A stretch of DNA of 64,000 bases from Microcoleus sp. FACHB-1515 (GTDB lineage: Bacteria > Cyanobacteriota > Cyanobacteriia > Elainellales > Elainellaceae). Location: contig NZ_JACJPO010000052.1 of the NCBI RefSeq assembly GCF_014696105.1, positions 62,001 through 126,000 of the forward strand, in the 5' to 3' direction. The translations under genes were made by a program, and so were the position numbers. Of the stretch, positions 1 to 8,094 are shown in pieces (positions within the stretch are counted from its first letter, which is position 1; each line of letters begins with the position of its first letter). The notes under the pieces were generated by a model. It was given only the letters and a program-made list of their open reading frames with translations, searched no databases and was not told the DNA's origin.

Positions 1-2
1 AT

Positions 3-1391
3 CCGGTTTATGTTTCACCACAGGAAGACCGAGATGCGATCGAACAGCATTTACAGCAAATTTTGCCGCCGGAAGAATGGCGGCAAATTGACTTGAGAAC
101 GCTGCCTGCTGAAGTCGGCATGATTGAGCAGCACGGGCTTTTGTATCTGCCGCATGACTATGTCGTTCCGGGCGGGCGCTTCAACGAAATGTACGGCTGG
201 GACAGCTATTTCATTCAGCTTGGACTGTTGCGAGATGGCGAAATTGAACTGGCAAAAAGCATGGTCGATCAGCTTGTCTATGAAGTACAGCATTATGGCA
301 TGGTGCTGAATGCGAATCGAACCTATCAACTCGCGCGATCGCAACCGCCTGTCCTAACTTTGATGATTCTCGCGCAGTTTGAACAGACGCAAGATGTTGA
401 CTGGCTGCGATCGATTTTGCCTGCTGTTGAAGCCTACTATTTCTTCTGGGTTGTGCCGCCGCATTTGAATCAGGCGACGGGACTTTCCCGCTATTTCGCT
501 TTAGGAGAAGGACCTGCACCGGAAGCAGTTGCAGATGAAATTGATGAAAGCGGACGGACACACTACGATCGCGTTAAGCAATATTATCGCGAACATGAAA
601 TTCTCGATTATGACGTCAGCCAATATTACAATCGCGAAACCGATGAGCTGACTGATTTGTTTTACAAAGGCGATCGATCGATGCGCGAATCCGGTTTCGA
701 TATCACCAATCGCTTTGGCCCGTTTAGCATCGATATCATTCACTACGCTCCGGTTTGTCTGAACGTTTTGCTCTATCAGATGGAGCTTGATACGGCAAAG
801 ATTAATGAGATTTTAGGGCATCCTGATTTGGCGCAGCAGTGGCGCGATCGCGCTACTGAACGTTGTCGCCGCATCGATCATTTCCTGTGGGATGAAGCTG
901 CCGGACAATATTTTGACTATAACTTTGCGACGGGAATGCGCCGCCCTTATGAATATGCGACGACGTTCTATCCGCTTTGGGCGGGCATTGCTTCAGAAGC
1001 GCAAGCGCGTCGCGTTGTTGAAAATTTACCGCGATTTGAAGCTCCGGGCGGGCTGCTGACGAGTACGACCGTGACCGGAAATCAGTGGGATGCACCGTTT
1101 GGCTGGGCACCGCTGGTTTTGCTGGCCGTGCAGGGACTCGATCGCTACGGCTACCGCAGCGAGGCCGAGCGCATCGCCCGCAAGTTCATCTCGATGCTGG
1201 TGGAAGATTTTGAGCAGACGGGAACGCTGGTCGAGAAATACGACGTTAACACGCGATCGTCTAACGTGGAAGCAGAAATTCTCTACGGCTACAGCAGCAA
1301 CCAAATCGGCTTTGGCTGGACAAACAGCGTTTTTCTTGAACTTCTTGCCCTGCTAGGACTTGAAGAAGACCTTGACCTAGCGGAACTTTGA
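3..1391 (+). CDS. Trehalase, GH37 family (5' end outside window)
   Basis: Hydrolyses alpha,alpha-trehalose to two glucose units. The frame is open to the left edge and reads PVYVSPQEDRD at its beginning, so the start lies upstream of the window. Both GH37 signatures are visible: PGGRFNEMYGWDSY near nucleotide 168 and QWDAPFGWAP near 1084, and an RxFNxxF-like aromatic-rich (alpha/alpha)6 barrel pattern runs between them. No signal peptide can be judged because the N-terminus is missing. In cyanobacteria, trehalase controls the compatible solute trehalose during desiccation or salt stress and is often next to trehalose synthesis genes; those would be upstream, out of view. It ends two bases before the stop of the convergent DUF4112 gene. 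Family call is firm; exact specificity is inferred. Confidence 0.93.
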   Translation, partial: PVYVSPQEDRDAIEQHLQQILPPEEWRQIDLRTLPAEVGMIEQHGLLYLPHDYVVPGGRFNEMYGWDSYFIQLGLLRDGEIELAKSMVDQLVYEVQHYGMVLNANRTYQLARSQPPVLTLMILAQFEQTQDVDWLRSILPAVEAYYFFWVVPPHLNQATGLSRYFALGEGPAPEAVADEIDESGRTHYDRVKQYYREHEILDYDVSQYYNRETDELTDLFYKGDRSMRESGFDITNRFGPFSIDIIHYAPVCLNVLLYQMELDTAKINEILGHPDLAQQWRDRATERCRRIDHFLWDEAAGQYFDYNFATGMRRPYEYATTFYPLWAGIASEAQARRVVENLPRFEAPGGLLTSTTVTGNQWDAPFGWAPLVLLAVQGLDRYGYRSEAERIARKFISMLVEDFEQTGTLVEKYDVNTRSSNVEAEILYGYSSNQIGFGWTNSVFLELLALLGLEEDLDLAEL

Positions 1392-1393
1392 AA

Positions 1394-1876
1394 CTAACCG
1401 CCGATCGCGCCCAAGAGACTCCGCAGCAGCAAGACCGAGAGTGTTGCAAATCCAATCACCACCAGCAAAACGATCGCAATCATCAGCGCAAAAAACAGCC
1501 AGTCGGTGCGGTGACGGCGCGATCGCGTCAGGTGGCGTTCCAGCAAGGCGACATTGCGGGCATTTGCCTTCCAGCCTGCATCAAAAAAATCGCCCAGAAA
1601 CGGAATGGAGCCGAGAACAGTTTCTAAAATGATGTTCCACGCCATTTGAAAGAGAATCGATCGAGGCAGTCCTATCCGGGCTGCCTCCCAAACGATATAG
1701 GCCGAGAGTGCTCCGCCGACCGTATCGCCCGCACCGGGAATCAAACCGATGAACGGGTCAAGACCGATTCGCCCGATGCCCGGAATCGGAATGGCATTAT
1801 CCAGCAAAAAACTGATCCGACGCAAACGTTGCAGAGCGTCAGTTTCAGATTGAATCGGCGGTTTCACAGGCGGCAC
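1394..1876 (-). CDS. DUF4112 membrane-associated protein (long paralogue)
   Basis: Protein of unknown function, about 160 residues from a GTG start. I chose GTG at 1876 because GGAG lies six bases upstream; the longer open frame is an antisense-type extension overlapping the neighbouring gene in another frame. The DUF4112 core carries GLDPFIGLIPGAGD followed by a segment with GSIPFLGDFFDAGW, and the conserved NxxLLERHL end. After a basic stretch there is one strong C-terminal transmembrane segment (LFFALMIAIVLLVVIGF), which the second DUF4112 protein in this window (15434-15862) lacks. It follows the 318-residue lipoprotein gene, overlapping its 3' end area by a shift of frame, so the two could be co-transcribed. 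Function not known. Confidence 0.8.
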   Translation of the reverse strand: MPPVKPPIQSETDALQRLRRISFLLDNAIPIPGIGRIGLDPFIGLIPGAGDTVGGALSAYIVWEAARIGLPRSILFQMAWNIILETVLGSIPFLGDFFDAGWKANARNVALLERHLTRSRRHRTDWLFFALMIAIVLLVVIGFATLSVLLLRSLLGAIGG

Positions 1877-1916
1877 AGCGATCTCCAGCGGGAAATTAAT
1901 TTGGATGAACTGTTGA

Positions 1917-2873
1917 TTAACGGCGTCTGCTGCCAAAGCTACGGCGTGGAGCGGCACGGCGCGAACTACCAAAGCCACCAGTTGAAGGCCGGACGCGCTC
2001 GGTCGGGCGATTGTTACGCCGCAGGGTGCTGTTGCCAAAACCGCTGCCCGATGGTCGGCTGGTGTTGGTGCGTGGCGTTGTGCCGATACCGGGGGAACGG
2101 CGGACGTTAGAGCCGCTGCCAAAGCCGGGAGTGCGGGCAGTACCAACGTTTGATCGCAGTCGTCCGGTCGATCGAAACTGGCGATTGCGATATTCAGCAG
2201 GCGGTGCTTGATAGCGCGACTGATAGCGCGACACGGCTTCGTTGTAGCTGCGGCCATAGCCACCATAGCCCGTGAGAACAACGCCAGGAGTGTAGACGGG
2301 TGGCATGTAGTATTGTGGACGGAACAGCAAACTACCGATCGCCTGACCCGCCAACGCTCCTGCAAACGGCGTCCAGAAACTCGGCTGCTGGCGAACGATC
2401 ACCACTTCTTGCTGTCCAGTTTGGGGATCGACCTGCGTTTCCGTGACGTTGTGGACGTATTCGATGCGGAAATCCGGCGTCAGATACAGTGCGGGCTGGT
2501 TGTTTTCAACGCGCAATTCGCTCGTTTTTCCGGCTGAAATTTCTTCATCGGTGAGTCGAGCCAGCGGCAGATTCGTACTGCGGAACATCGATTGTCCGGG
2601 CGGCGTGTTCAGCAGCATCAGGGTGTATTCCCCAGTGCTGTCATCATAGCTGGCCTGCTGGACGGGATATGTGCCGTTGGCGATCGCGCTGGTCGCTTGC
2701 TGTGATGCAGGCTGAGTTTGCGGCTGTGATGTGGTGGTCTGCGTGGGTTGCTGATTGTAGGCAGAAGTGTCGGATGCGCCACAGGCGAGCGTCGTCCAGA
2801 CAAGCGTGAGCGCCATTGAGGAAATGACTAATTTGCGAAGCATAGTTTTAAGGGAGAAAGAGCGGCGAGTCAT
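1917..2873 (-). CDS. Putative lipoprotein with Gly/Ser/Arg-rich tail
   Basis: No recognised enzymatic domain. The N-terminus (MTRRSFSLKTMLRKLV...) has a basic region, a hydrophobic stretch and a Cys after TTLA, giving a plausible lipoprotein signal with Cys near residue 31. A second Met at residue 11 (2843) is an alternative start. Residues 35-65 are Q/T/S-rich. The middle part includes a small hydrophobic GALAGQAIGSLLF motif, and the C-terminal third is low complexity, rich in R, S, G and N (FGSGSN, RRAAPRRSFGSRRR). It starts five bases after the stop of the DUF1517 gene, so they probably form an operon. Likely an exported, surface- or envelope-associated protein; role unknown. Confidence 0.7.
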   Translation of the reverse strand: MTRRSFSLKTMLRKLVISSMALTLVWTTLACGASDTSAYNQQPTQTTTSQPQTQPASQQATSAIANGTYPVQQASYDDSTGEYTLMLLNTPPGQSMFRSTNLPLARLTDEEISAGKTSELRVENNQPALYLTPDFRIEYVHNVTETQVDPQTGQQEVVIVRQQPSFWTPFAGALAGQAIGSLLFRPQYYMPPVYTPGVVLTGYGGYGRSYNEAVSRYQSRYQAPPAEYRNRQFRSTGRLRSNVGTARTPGFGSGSNVRRSPGIGTTPRTNTSRPSGSGFGNSTLRRNNRPTERVRPSTGGFGSSRRAAPRRSFGSRRR

Positions 2874-2878
2874 AACGA

Positions 2879-3472
2879 TTAGAGCGGAATCAATTCAGGG
2901 AAGTTTTCAATGAGCTGATCGGAGGTCAGTTCGTCTCCCAGTTGGGCAGGAGAAAAATGCACCTGAATGGCCCTCAGCGTTCCCCGATATTGCAGATTAA
3001 TCAGAGCTTTCAATCCTGCTTTGAGTGCATTCACATCAGCGAGGTTGGTTTCCAGTTCAGGAACTTCACCTTCAAAGGCAACAGCAATCATCACGACGAC
3101 GTTTTGCGTGACGGGAATTGCGAATTCGGTATTGTCTTCTATGGCAAAATCGGTGGCGCTGCCGTAGCGACTGGCGGAATCAGTAAACAGTTCGTTGACA
3201 TAATCTCCGGCTTCGCCTTCGTCCCACAGAACATCGCCTTCGTTGGCTGCCGATCGCCAAAACGTCTCATATTCCAGCAAACTTTCGCAAACTCGCACCA
3301 ACTGTTCGCCCAACACCTGCATGTCGCCTTCAGAGTCGATCGCTTCACGTCCGGCTTCGTTGAGTACGCCCAGCAAGGGGGCGACTTCGCGTCCGGCGAG
3401 ATGCACAAAAATTCGACTAACGACAAATCGCGTCCGGCCACTGAATTGATTGAAGCGATCGCGCAAGCTCAT
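2879..3472 (-). CDS. DUF1517 family protein
   Basis: A 197-residue protein. Its second half matches the DUF1517 pattern seen in cyanobacteria and chloroplasts: a hydrophobic strand (NVVVMIAVAFEGEVPEL), a helix with ALKAGLKALINL, and a C-terminal motif of the form LxxVxxSPxxxxDxLTSDxLxxxFPEL. Family members often have a signal or membrane segment, but none is obvious here, so it is probably soluble. It is the first gene of a two-gene unit with the lipoprotein at 1917-2873. The family has no established biochemical function. The upstream 196-base gap contains the psbH terminator on the same strand, so its promoter must lie between 3473 and about 3615. Confidence 0.75.
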   Translation of the reverse strand: MSLRDRFNQFSGRTRFVVSRIFVHLAGREVAPLLGVLNEAGREAIDSEGDMQVLGEQLVRVCESLLEYETFWRSAANEGDVLWDEGEAGDYVNELFTDSASRYGSATDFAIEDNTEFAIPVTQNVVVMIAVAFEGEVPELETNLADVNALKAGLKALINLQYRGTLRAIQVHFSPAQLGDELTSDQLIENFPELIPL

Positions 3473-3615
3473 GACGTTTTTGGTGAGTAATGTTGCTCAA
3501 GTTCTAGTCTAAGCAGTGGGGGTTACGATCGCCTTAGTCCAAAGGTCGATCAAGGCGGTGATTTCCGTATTGGTTTGGCAGAGATTTCCGCTGCGATCGA
3601 GTTTGGAATTAGCTG

Positions 3616-3643
3616 CAAAAAAGCCCCAGCTTGAGCTGAGGCT
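3616..3643 (-). terminator. Rho-independent terminator of psbH
   Basis: On the minus strand a 10-base stem AGCCTCAGCT / AGCTGGGGCT (one G-U pair) with a two-base loop is followed directly by six T residues. It lies 26 bases after the psbH stop codon and should separate psbH from the DUF1517 gene downstream on the same strand. Confidence 0.85.
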
Positions 3644-3668
3644 GACAAGTGCAAATTGTCTAAGTCGA

Positions 3669-3872
3669 TTAGCCGCCAAGCGATGTCCAATCGACGTTGA
3701 TGTCTTTGAGCAGCAAGGAGGAATTGTAAATCTGCAAGATGATCAGCAAAAACACGAAAAACAGCAGCATGAAAACCGCCATCAGCGGCGTTGTGCCCCA
3801 GCCCGGAGCCACTTTACCGTATTCGGAGTTCAGCGGCTTTAGAACGTCTCCCAACCAAGTCCGTTGTGCCAT
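3669..3872 (-). CDS. psbH: Photosystem II reaction centre protein H
   Basis: 67-residue thylakoid membrane subunit of photosystem II, involved in QA-to-QB electron transfer, stability of the core and bicarbonate binding. The sequence begins [20 protein letters not shown] and continues with [10 protein letters not shown] and a single transmembrane helix ending [11 protein letters not shown], all hallmarks of cyanobacterial PsbH. The N-terminal phosphorylation-site extension of plant PsbH is absent, as is normal in cyanobacteria. It is divergent from psbN with 78 bases between them, the arrangement known in Synechocystis. AGG lies about six bases before the ATG. A terminator hairpin follows the stop. 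Confidence 0.97.
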   Translation of the reverse strand: MAQRTWLGDVLKPLNSEYGKVAPGWGTTPLMAVFMLLFFVFLLIILQIYNSSLLLKDINVDWTSLGG

Positions 3873-3913
3873 GAGTAACCTGCAAAAATTTTTGCTCTGT
3901 AAAGGTTTGTAAT

Positions 3914-3919
3914 ATTATA
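3914..3919 (-). promoter_or_regulatory. -10 element for psbH
   Basis: The minus strand reads TATAAT, a consensus -10 hexamer, 41-46 bases upstream of the psbH ATG. I see no good -35 hexamer at 16-18 bases, which is common for light-regulated cyanobacterial promoters. The same AT-rich gap must also hold the psbN promoter. Confidence 0.4.
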
Positions 3920-3950
3920 AGGTGATACGACTCATAATTAAAACCCAACA

Positions 3951-4082
3951 ATGGAACCTGCAACAGTTTTTAGTATTTCGATCGCTGCGCTTCTCGTGGC
4001 GGTGACGGGCTTTGCGATCTATACCTCGTTTGGGCCGCCTTCAAAGGAGCTAGAAGATCCGTTTGAGGATCATGAAGATTAG
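3951..4082 (+). CDS. psbN: PsbN, photosystem II assembly factor
   Basis: A 43-residue protein too short for usual ORF cut-offs. It begins [20 protein letters not shown], forming one transmembrane helix, and continues [23 protein letters not shown], the highly conserved stroma/cytoplasm-facing tail of PsbN. Despite the name it is not a stable photosystem II subunit; in plants it is needed for assembly and repair of PSII reaction centres. It is divergent from psbH. The sequence immediately after the stop contains a long-range inverted pair GGTTTGGG / CCCAAACC, then a dispersed repeat element, rather than a clear terminator. Confidence 0.96.
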   Translation: MEPATVFSISIAALLVAVTGFAIYTSFGPPSKELEDPFEDHED

Positions 4083-4489
4083 CGGTTTGGGTTGCTGAGG
4101 GACGGGGCGATCGCCGTTTAGACTACTTTTGCTTTCCCAAACCCTTGACTGGAGGTTAGGCCGTGTTTTCAAACCCTTTGATCCTCCCCAACCCTCCTTT
4201 TCAAGGAGGGAGCCGAACCACCCCTCAAAGTCCCCCTTCCTAAGGGGGATTTGGGGGGACTCAGTAGAGAACTCTAACCATCAGGAGGTTTTAACACACC
4301 CCTAGGGGTGCTGCCCCTCCTTCATCCTGCAACTCTTCGGAGGCTCCATCTGCACTTCTACGCAAGGGCTGACTCGCAAGGTCAAGGTGCGCCACATTGG
4401 TGATGTCGTCCACGCCTCTCGTGTTGTTCGCTTTTCGCTAGCTTCCATCCTCTTGCCCTACAATCAAGCTGTATTTCTGGGGATATTCC
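4083..4489. other. Intergenic region between psbN and bcp
   Basis: 407 bases with no convincing gene. It holds copy 1 of a ~105-base dispersed repeat (4154-4260) and a perfect 14-base palindrome CACCCCTAGGGGTG at 4297-4310. The bcp promoter should lie in the last 150 bases; no clear -10/-35 pair was seen. Confidence 0.7.
4154..4260 (+). repeat. Dispersed palindromic repeat, family A, copy 1
   Basis: Reads GGTTAGGCCGTG...TTTGATCCTCCCCAACCC, then two hairpins (CCCTCCTT..AAGGAGGG and CCCCCTT..AAGGGGG) and GATTTGGGGGGAC. Three further copies occur at 12793-12899 and 61904-62009 (both inverted) and 56756-56850 (degenerate at its 3' end). All are intergenic. There is no coding capacity, so it is a MITE- or REP-like element. 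Confidence 0.8.
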
Positions 4490-4987
4490 ATGAGTTTGAA
4501 GGTTGGGGATGTTGCGCTGGAGTTTGCTTTGCCGGATGCGGAGGGGAAGTTGGTGCGGCTAGCGGATTTTCGAGGGCAGCGAGTGGTGCTGTATTTTTAT
4601 CCGCGTGACAATACGCCTGGATGTACAAAGGAGGCGTGTGGATTTCGCGATGCGTATGCAGACTATTTGGCAAGCGGAGCGATCGTGCTGGGCATCAGTA
4701 CGGACAATGCCAAGTCGCACACGAAGTTTGCTCAGAAATTTGATTTGCCGTTTCCGCTGCTGTGTGATGAGGACGCACAGGTGGCAACGGCTTATGAAAG
4801 CTATGGCCTCAAGAAATTTATGGGCAAGGAGTACATGGGCGTGAGCCGCAGTACCTTTGTGGTGGGGGCAGATGGTCGCATTGAAAAAATTTATCGGAAG
4901 GTAAAGCCTGAGGTTCATGCGGCTGAAGTTTTGGCAGACTTCGCTACACTGTCGTTTGAAGAATCAGGCGCAATACAGCAGCCCTAG
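4490..4987 (+). CDS. bcp: Peroxiredoxin Q / BCP (thiol peroxidase)
   Basis: Reduces hydrogen peroxide and alkyl hydroperoxides using thioredoxin as electron donor. 165 residues with a thioredoxin fold; the motif NTPGCTKEAC places the peroxidatic Cys at 45 and the resolving Cys at 50, the atypical 2-Cys arrangement of BCP/PrxQ. FYPRDNTPGC and GISTDNAKSH are characteristic. No signal peptide, so cytoplasmic. The start has GGGGA about six bases upstream. It is followed by a Nudix hydrolase after 93 bases, with no functional link implied. In cyanobacteria PrxQ proteins protect against photosynthesis-derived peroxide. Confidence 0.93.
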   Translation: MSLKVGDVALEFALPDAEGKLVRLADFRGQRVVLYFYPRDNTPGCTKEACGFRDAYADYLASGAIVLGISTDNAKSHTKFAQKFDLPFPLLCDEDAQVATAYESYGLKKFMGKEYMGVSRSTFVVGADGRIEKIYRKVKPEVHAAEVLADFATLSFEESGAIQQP

Positions 4988-5080
4988 TTCAGTCAAAATT
5001 CGGGTTTCACAATGTCTTGAGAATGGTGCTGCATCTTTTGAAGTTAGATAAACAATCGATTTAGCGTTCTTCTATTACTT

Positions 5081-5536
5081 ATGGATCGATTATGGCGGCT
5101 GGTTCAAACCGCGATCGGCGTAATTTTTCGCCATCCCATTACAGGCACGAGCATTATTCCCGTTTTGCCAGATGGCCGCATTGTTCTGGTGCAGCGGCAC
5201 GACAACGGCAGATGGAGTTTACCGGGTGGCATTGTGGACTGGGGCGAGGAAATTTCAGCTTCGGTTCAGCGTGAGCTGAAGGAAGAAACAGGCTTGGAAC
5301 TGCTGAAAATCAATCGGCTGGTGGGCGTGTATTCCGCGCCCGATCGCGACCCGCGCTTTCACTCGATTTGTGTGGTCGTTGAAGCCGCTGTGCAGGGAAC
5401 GATGCAGGTTCACGATAAGCTGGAAATTAGGGACGTGCAAGCATTTTTGCCGACGGCACTACCGATCGGTACGCTGTCGCACGACCACGATCGCCAGCTT
5501 CAAGATTATCTCAACGGTCAAACGACGCTGGCTTAG
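5081..5536 (+). CDS. Nudix hydrolase
   Basis: Hydrolyses a nucleoside diphosphate linked to another moiety; substrate unknown. The Nudix box is perfect: G50, E56, R64-E65-L66, E68-E69, G71-L72, preceded by SLPGG. Length (151 residues) is that of a minimal Nudix domain. The first 20 residues (MDRLWRLVQTAIGVIFRHPI) form an amphipathic or hydrophobic extension, typical of a cyanobacterial group of Nudix proteins; a role in membrane association would be inference. It precedes the alpha/beta hydrolase by 33 bases on the same strand and could be co-transcribed. Confidence 0.88.
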   Translation: MDRLWRLVQTAIGVIFRHPITGTSIIPVLPDGRIVLVQRHDNGRWSLPGGIVDWGEEISASVQRELKEETGLELLKINRLVGVYSAPDRDPRFHSICVVVEAAVQGTMQVHDKLEIRDVQAFLPTALPIGTLSHDHDRQLQDYLNGQTTLA

Positions 5537-5569
5537 CATCTACTGTTCTCTCAAATCGACTCATCAAAG

Positions 5570-6340
5570 ATGACACCGATTCGCAATGCTCGTCTGCGCC
5601 TGTCGCAAGGTCAATTGTTTTGGCGAGAAGGCGGGCGGGGGCAAACGCTCGTGTTTTTGCATGGCGCTTGGAGTGACGGCAACCAGTGGCGATCGTGGCT
5701 TTCCGATCTCAGTTCGCGCTATCACTGCATTGTGCCGGATCTGCTGGGCTTTGGTGAGTCGGAACGACCCAAGCTGCACTATTCGATCGAACTGGAAGTC
5801 GAGTGCTTGGCAGAACTGCTAGAAGCACTGCGCCTCCGCCAAGTTTGCCTGATTGGAGATTCGATCGGCGCGTGGATTGCGGCCAGCTATGCGCTGAGGT
5901 TTCCTGAACAGGTGCAGGCGATCGTTCTGCTCAACCCAGAAGGCGTATTTCTGGAAAATCAAGGCTGGCAGATGGCTCGCGTTTTGCATCGCTTTCCGGC
6001 TCTACTCAAACCGCTTCGCCTGGTTGCCAAACTGCTCAGGCGTGCAGACTGGCTCAATCAGCAACCGTTTGAGCAGTCGCCCGTCGGCTTTAAGCTGCTG
6101 CTTGGCCGCCGCGCCCGCGAAATTCAAGCAGAAGGCTGGCGCGATCGCCTCGCGTGGCTAAAAGTGCCGATTTTGCTGCTGCAAGGTGAACAGGATTCTG
6201 CGACTGTCAGGGCGGTGAACCAAACGATCGCTCGCGAAGCGCCTTCAGTGCAGGTGGAAACCTGTGTCGGAACCGACAGCAACTTGTGTGAACCCGAAGC
6301 AATTGCGGCGATCGATCGCTTTTTGCAAAATCTCGCCTAG
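5570..6340 (+). CDS. Alpha/beta-fold hydrolase lacking the usual catalytic His
   Basis: 256 residues. The oxyanion motif FLHG (29-32), DLLGFGES, nucleophile elbow GDSIG with Ser98, and the acid in LLQGEQD (about Asp208) are all in place. At the position where relatives have G-x-G-H-x-P-x-x-E-x-P the sequence reads VGTDSNLCEPE, so the catalytic His appears to be replaced by Thr. The enzyme may use another residue, act on an activated substrate, or be non-hydrolytic. It is likely soluble. It lies 33 bases after the Nudix gene. Fold assignment is firm; activity is open. Confidence 0.85.
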   Translation: MTPIRNARLRLSQGQLFWREGGRGQTLVFLHGAWSDGNQWRSWLSDLSSRYHCIVPDLLGFGESERPKLHYSIELEVECLAELLEALRLRQVCLIGDSIGAWIAASYALRFPEQVQAIVLLNPEGVFLENQGWQMARVLHRFPALLKPLRLVAKLLRRADWLNQQPFEQSPVGFKLLLGRRAREIQAEGWRDRLAWLKVPILLLQGEQDSATVRAVNQTIAREAPSVQVETCVGTDSNLCEPEAIAAIDRFLQNLA

Positions 6341-6351
6341 AGATTCATGAT

Positions 6352-6549
6352 TTAGCGCAATTCTTGACTGCGAATTCCAGCTAAAATTCCAGATCCAACG
6401 GCCAGCAAAACAAGTGCCCAAACTGCCGCACGCGGAATTGACGGCAGCACATTAAATGCTTGAAGCAGCAGCACGATCGCAAACATCACCAGCAAAATGC
6501 CAGCGATATAAAGAAAGATGGTGATACCAAGATTGGGCGATCGCCTCAC
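6352..6549 (-). CDS. Small membrane protein, two transmembrane segments
   Basis: 65 residues: MRRSPNLG, then two hydrophobic segments (ITIFLYIAGILLVMFAIVLLLQAF and AAVWALVLLAVGSGILAGI) separated by a short NVLPSIPR loop, and a charged tail. I do not recognise the family. The pattern is coding-like: conserved hydrophobic blocks and an unusual absence of the HIP1-type sequence inside. It lies convergent to the alpha/beta hydrolase. Probably a thylakoid or plasma membrane protein. Confidence 0.6.
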   Translation of the reverse strand: MRRSPNLGITIFLYIAGILLVMFAIVLLLQAFNVLPSIPRAAVWALVLLAVGSGILAGIRSQELR

Positions 6550-6748
6550 AGCAAATTCTCCTTCAAGTCTGCCGAATTTCCCCGGAATTTACATTGTGCC
6601 ACGCAGCTCGGTGTCGAGAGTCGGCACTCCAGCGTCTACTGACTTTCTGAATTCTTACCGAAACTTATTGACTGCTTCATCTTGGCCTTGTGTTATTCCG
6701 ATCGAGGCCGAGTAACGTTATGGATAGCGTGGTGGATGAGGTAGAAAA

Positions 6749-7285
6749 ATGGTCAGCGCGATCGATCGCCCGACAAGTGACAATCTGGCGGCTTTGCGAA
6801 GTGGCGAAGTGCAGATTCAAACGCGGGCGCATTCGGCTTGGGGCGGAGCGGTGACGGCACAACTGTTTTTACCGATCGATCGGGCATCGGCCTGGCAGCA
6901 GGTCACAAACTATCCGCGCTGGGTTGAATACTTTCCCGACATTGTGCGAAGTGACGTTTTGGGCAGCATTTCGCAGGGCAAGCGGCTGTATCAAGTCGGG
7001 CGCAAAGCGGTTTTGATGTTTGCGGCAGAAGTGGAAATTGTCTTAAGGGCGATCGACTCGACAACGGCTGACCAGCAGCAAATTTTGTTTCAGCTTGAGC
7101 GCGGCAGCTTCCGCGATTTTTCAGCCCAGCTTCGCCTGCAAGATTTTCACACCGGGACGCTGCTGACCTACTCGGTGCAGGCCACGCCAGCGATCCCCGT
7201 TCCCTCGCTGCTAATTCAAGAAGGCATGAAGCTCGATCTGCCTGCAAATTTGCGATCGATGCGGCACGTTCTTTGCAATCGATAG
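6749..7285 (+). CDS. SRPBCC / polyketide cyclase-like protein
   Basis: 178 residues. The core starting at residue 34 (AVTAQLFLPIDRASAWQQVTNYPRW) is the beta1-alpha1 unit of the START/SRPBCC fold, followed by VEYFPDIVRSDVL and a run of strands; such proteins bind hydrophobic ligands in a deep cavity. This subgroup, related to cyclase/dehydrase and coenzyme Q-binding proteins, is widespread in cyanobacteria without an assigned ligand. No signal peptide. The first 25 residues look disordered. It stands alone on its strand, 34 bases before the next ORF but 84 bases before that gene's likely start. Confidence 0.8.
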   Translation: MVSAIDRPTSDNLAALRSGEVQIQTRAHSAWGGAVTAQLFLPIDRASAWQQVTNYPRWVEYFPDIVRSDVLGSISQGKRLYQVGRKAVLMFAAEVEIVLRAIDSTTADQQQILFQLERGSFRDFSAQLRLQDFHTGTLLTYSVQATPAIPVPSLLIQEGMKLDLPANLRSMRHVLCNR

Positions 7286-7369
7286 TTCTTTGCAATCAGT
7301 AACGCTGTGACCTAGCCATTGCCAGCGACGATCGCTTATCGTGAATGGATTCTGGCAAAAAAGAGCGTT

Positions 7370-8086
7370 ATGGCAAGCAAAATTTTGAAGCGATCGATCG
7401 CTTGGGGCGGCATGGTGGCGATCGGGCTAAGTGGCGGTGTGGTTGTGGCTCCAGCCCACAGCCAGCCGGTTCGACAACCATCGCAGGAAGAACTGGATGG
7501 ATTAGGAAGCCGACTGGCCGAAATGTTTTCGCCCGATATTCGATCGACCCTATTCACCTGCGTCACGGCGGGCGGCGTCAATCTGGAGGCGAGTGCAGGC
7601 GGCGATTCGGTGATCTGCGGCGATGGCTCAACGGTGAACGTACCCTATGCTCGCTATCTTGATACGGCCTCTAATTTTTTTGCGGCCAGCTTTTTGCTCG
7701 GCGTGAGCGAAGGGGCAGCTAGAGAACCCGGATTAACGCCGAGAATGGCAGGTTCCTATCTGGCAGGTGGCGGAGCAGACGAGATTCGCCCCCGCCTAGA
7801 AGTGGCAGTTGCCAACGATATTTTTGTTCCGGCCAATTCGCCAGAATCCATCGATCTGCTCGTTGATGCCACGTTGCAAAAAGCCGCTGAAACCCTCAAC
7901 CGTTTAGACAGCTTTGAAGCACTGCTCGGCACGCCAGAGCAAACAAGCTTTGTAGTATCAAGCTTTTGCACGGCTCCAGGCATGACTGAAACAGAAGCTC
8001 AGCAGACTGTGCCCAATTTGAGTTCCACGCAGCTTTACGCCATTTGTCTGTATGACGCTGGCTTTGCTGAGGCGATCGGCAACTAG
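7370..8086 (+). CDS. Secreted protein of unknown function with four Cys
   Basis: 238 residues from the ATG at 7370; the upstream open frame (from 7319) lacks a ribosome-binding site and would spoil the signal peptide. The N-terminus has MASKILKRS, a hydrophobic stretch and APAHS before Q, a good Sec signal with cleavage near residue 31. The mature part has four Cys (FTCVTAG, VICGDG, SFCTAP, AICLYD), enough for two disulfides, consistent with an oxidising periplasm. I do not recognise a domain. It ends eight bases before surE, suggesting co-transcription. Confidence 0.7.
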   Translation: MASKILKRSIAWGGMVAIGLSGGVVVAPAHSQPVRQPSQEELDGLGSRLAEMFSPDIRSTLFTCVTAGGVNLEASAGGDSVICGDGSTVNVPYARYLDTASNFFAASFLLGVSEGAAREPGLTPRMAGSYLAGGGADEIRPRLEVAVANDIFVPANSPESIDLLVDATLQKAAETLNRLDSFEALLGTPEQTSFVVSSFCTAPGMTETEAQQTVPNLSSTQLYAICLYDAGFAEAIGN

Positions 8087-8094
8087 TTGGGATC

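Noticed and set aside
2942-3490. 182-residue plus-strand open frame over the DUF1517 gene
   Set aside because: Antisense shadow; the minus-strand frame has the DUF1517 motifs and ends five bases before the lipoprotein gene.
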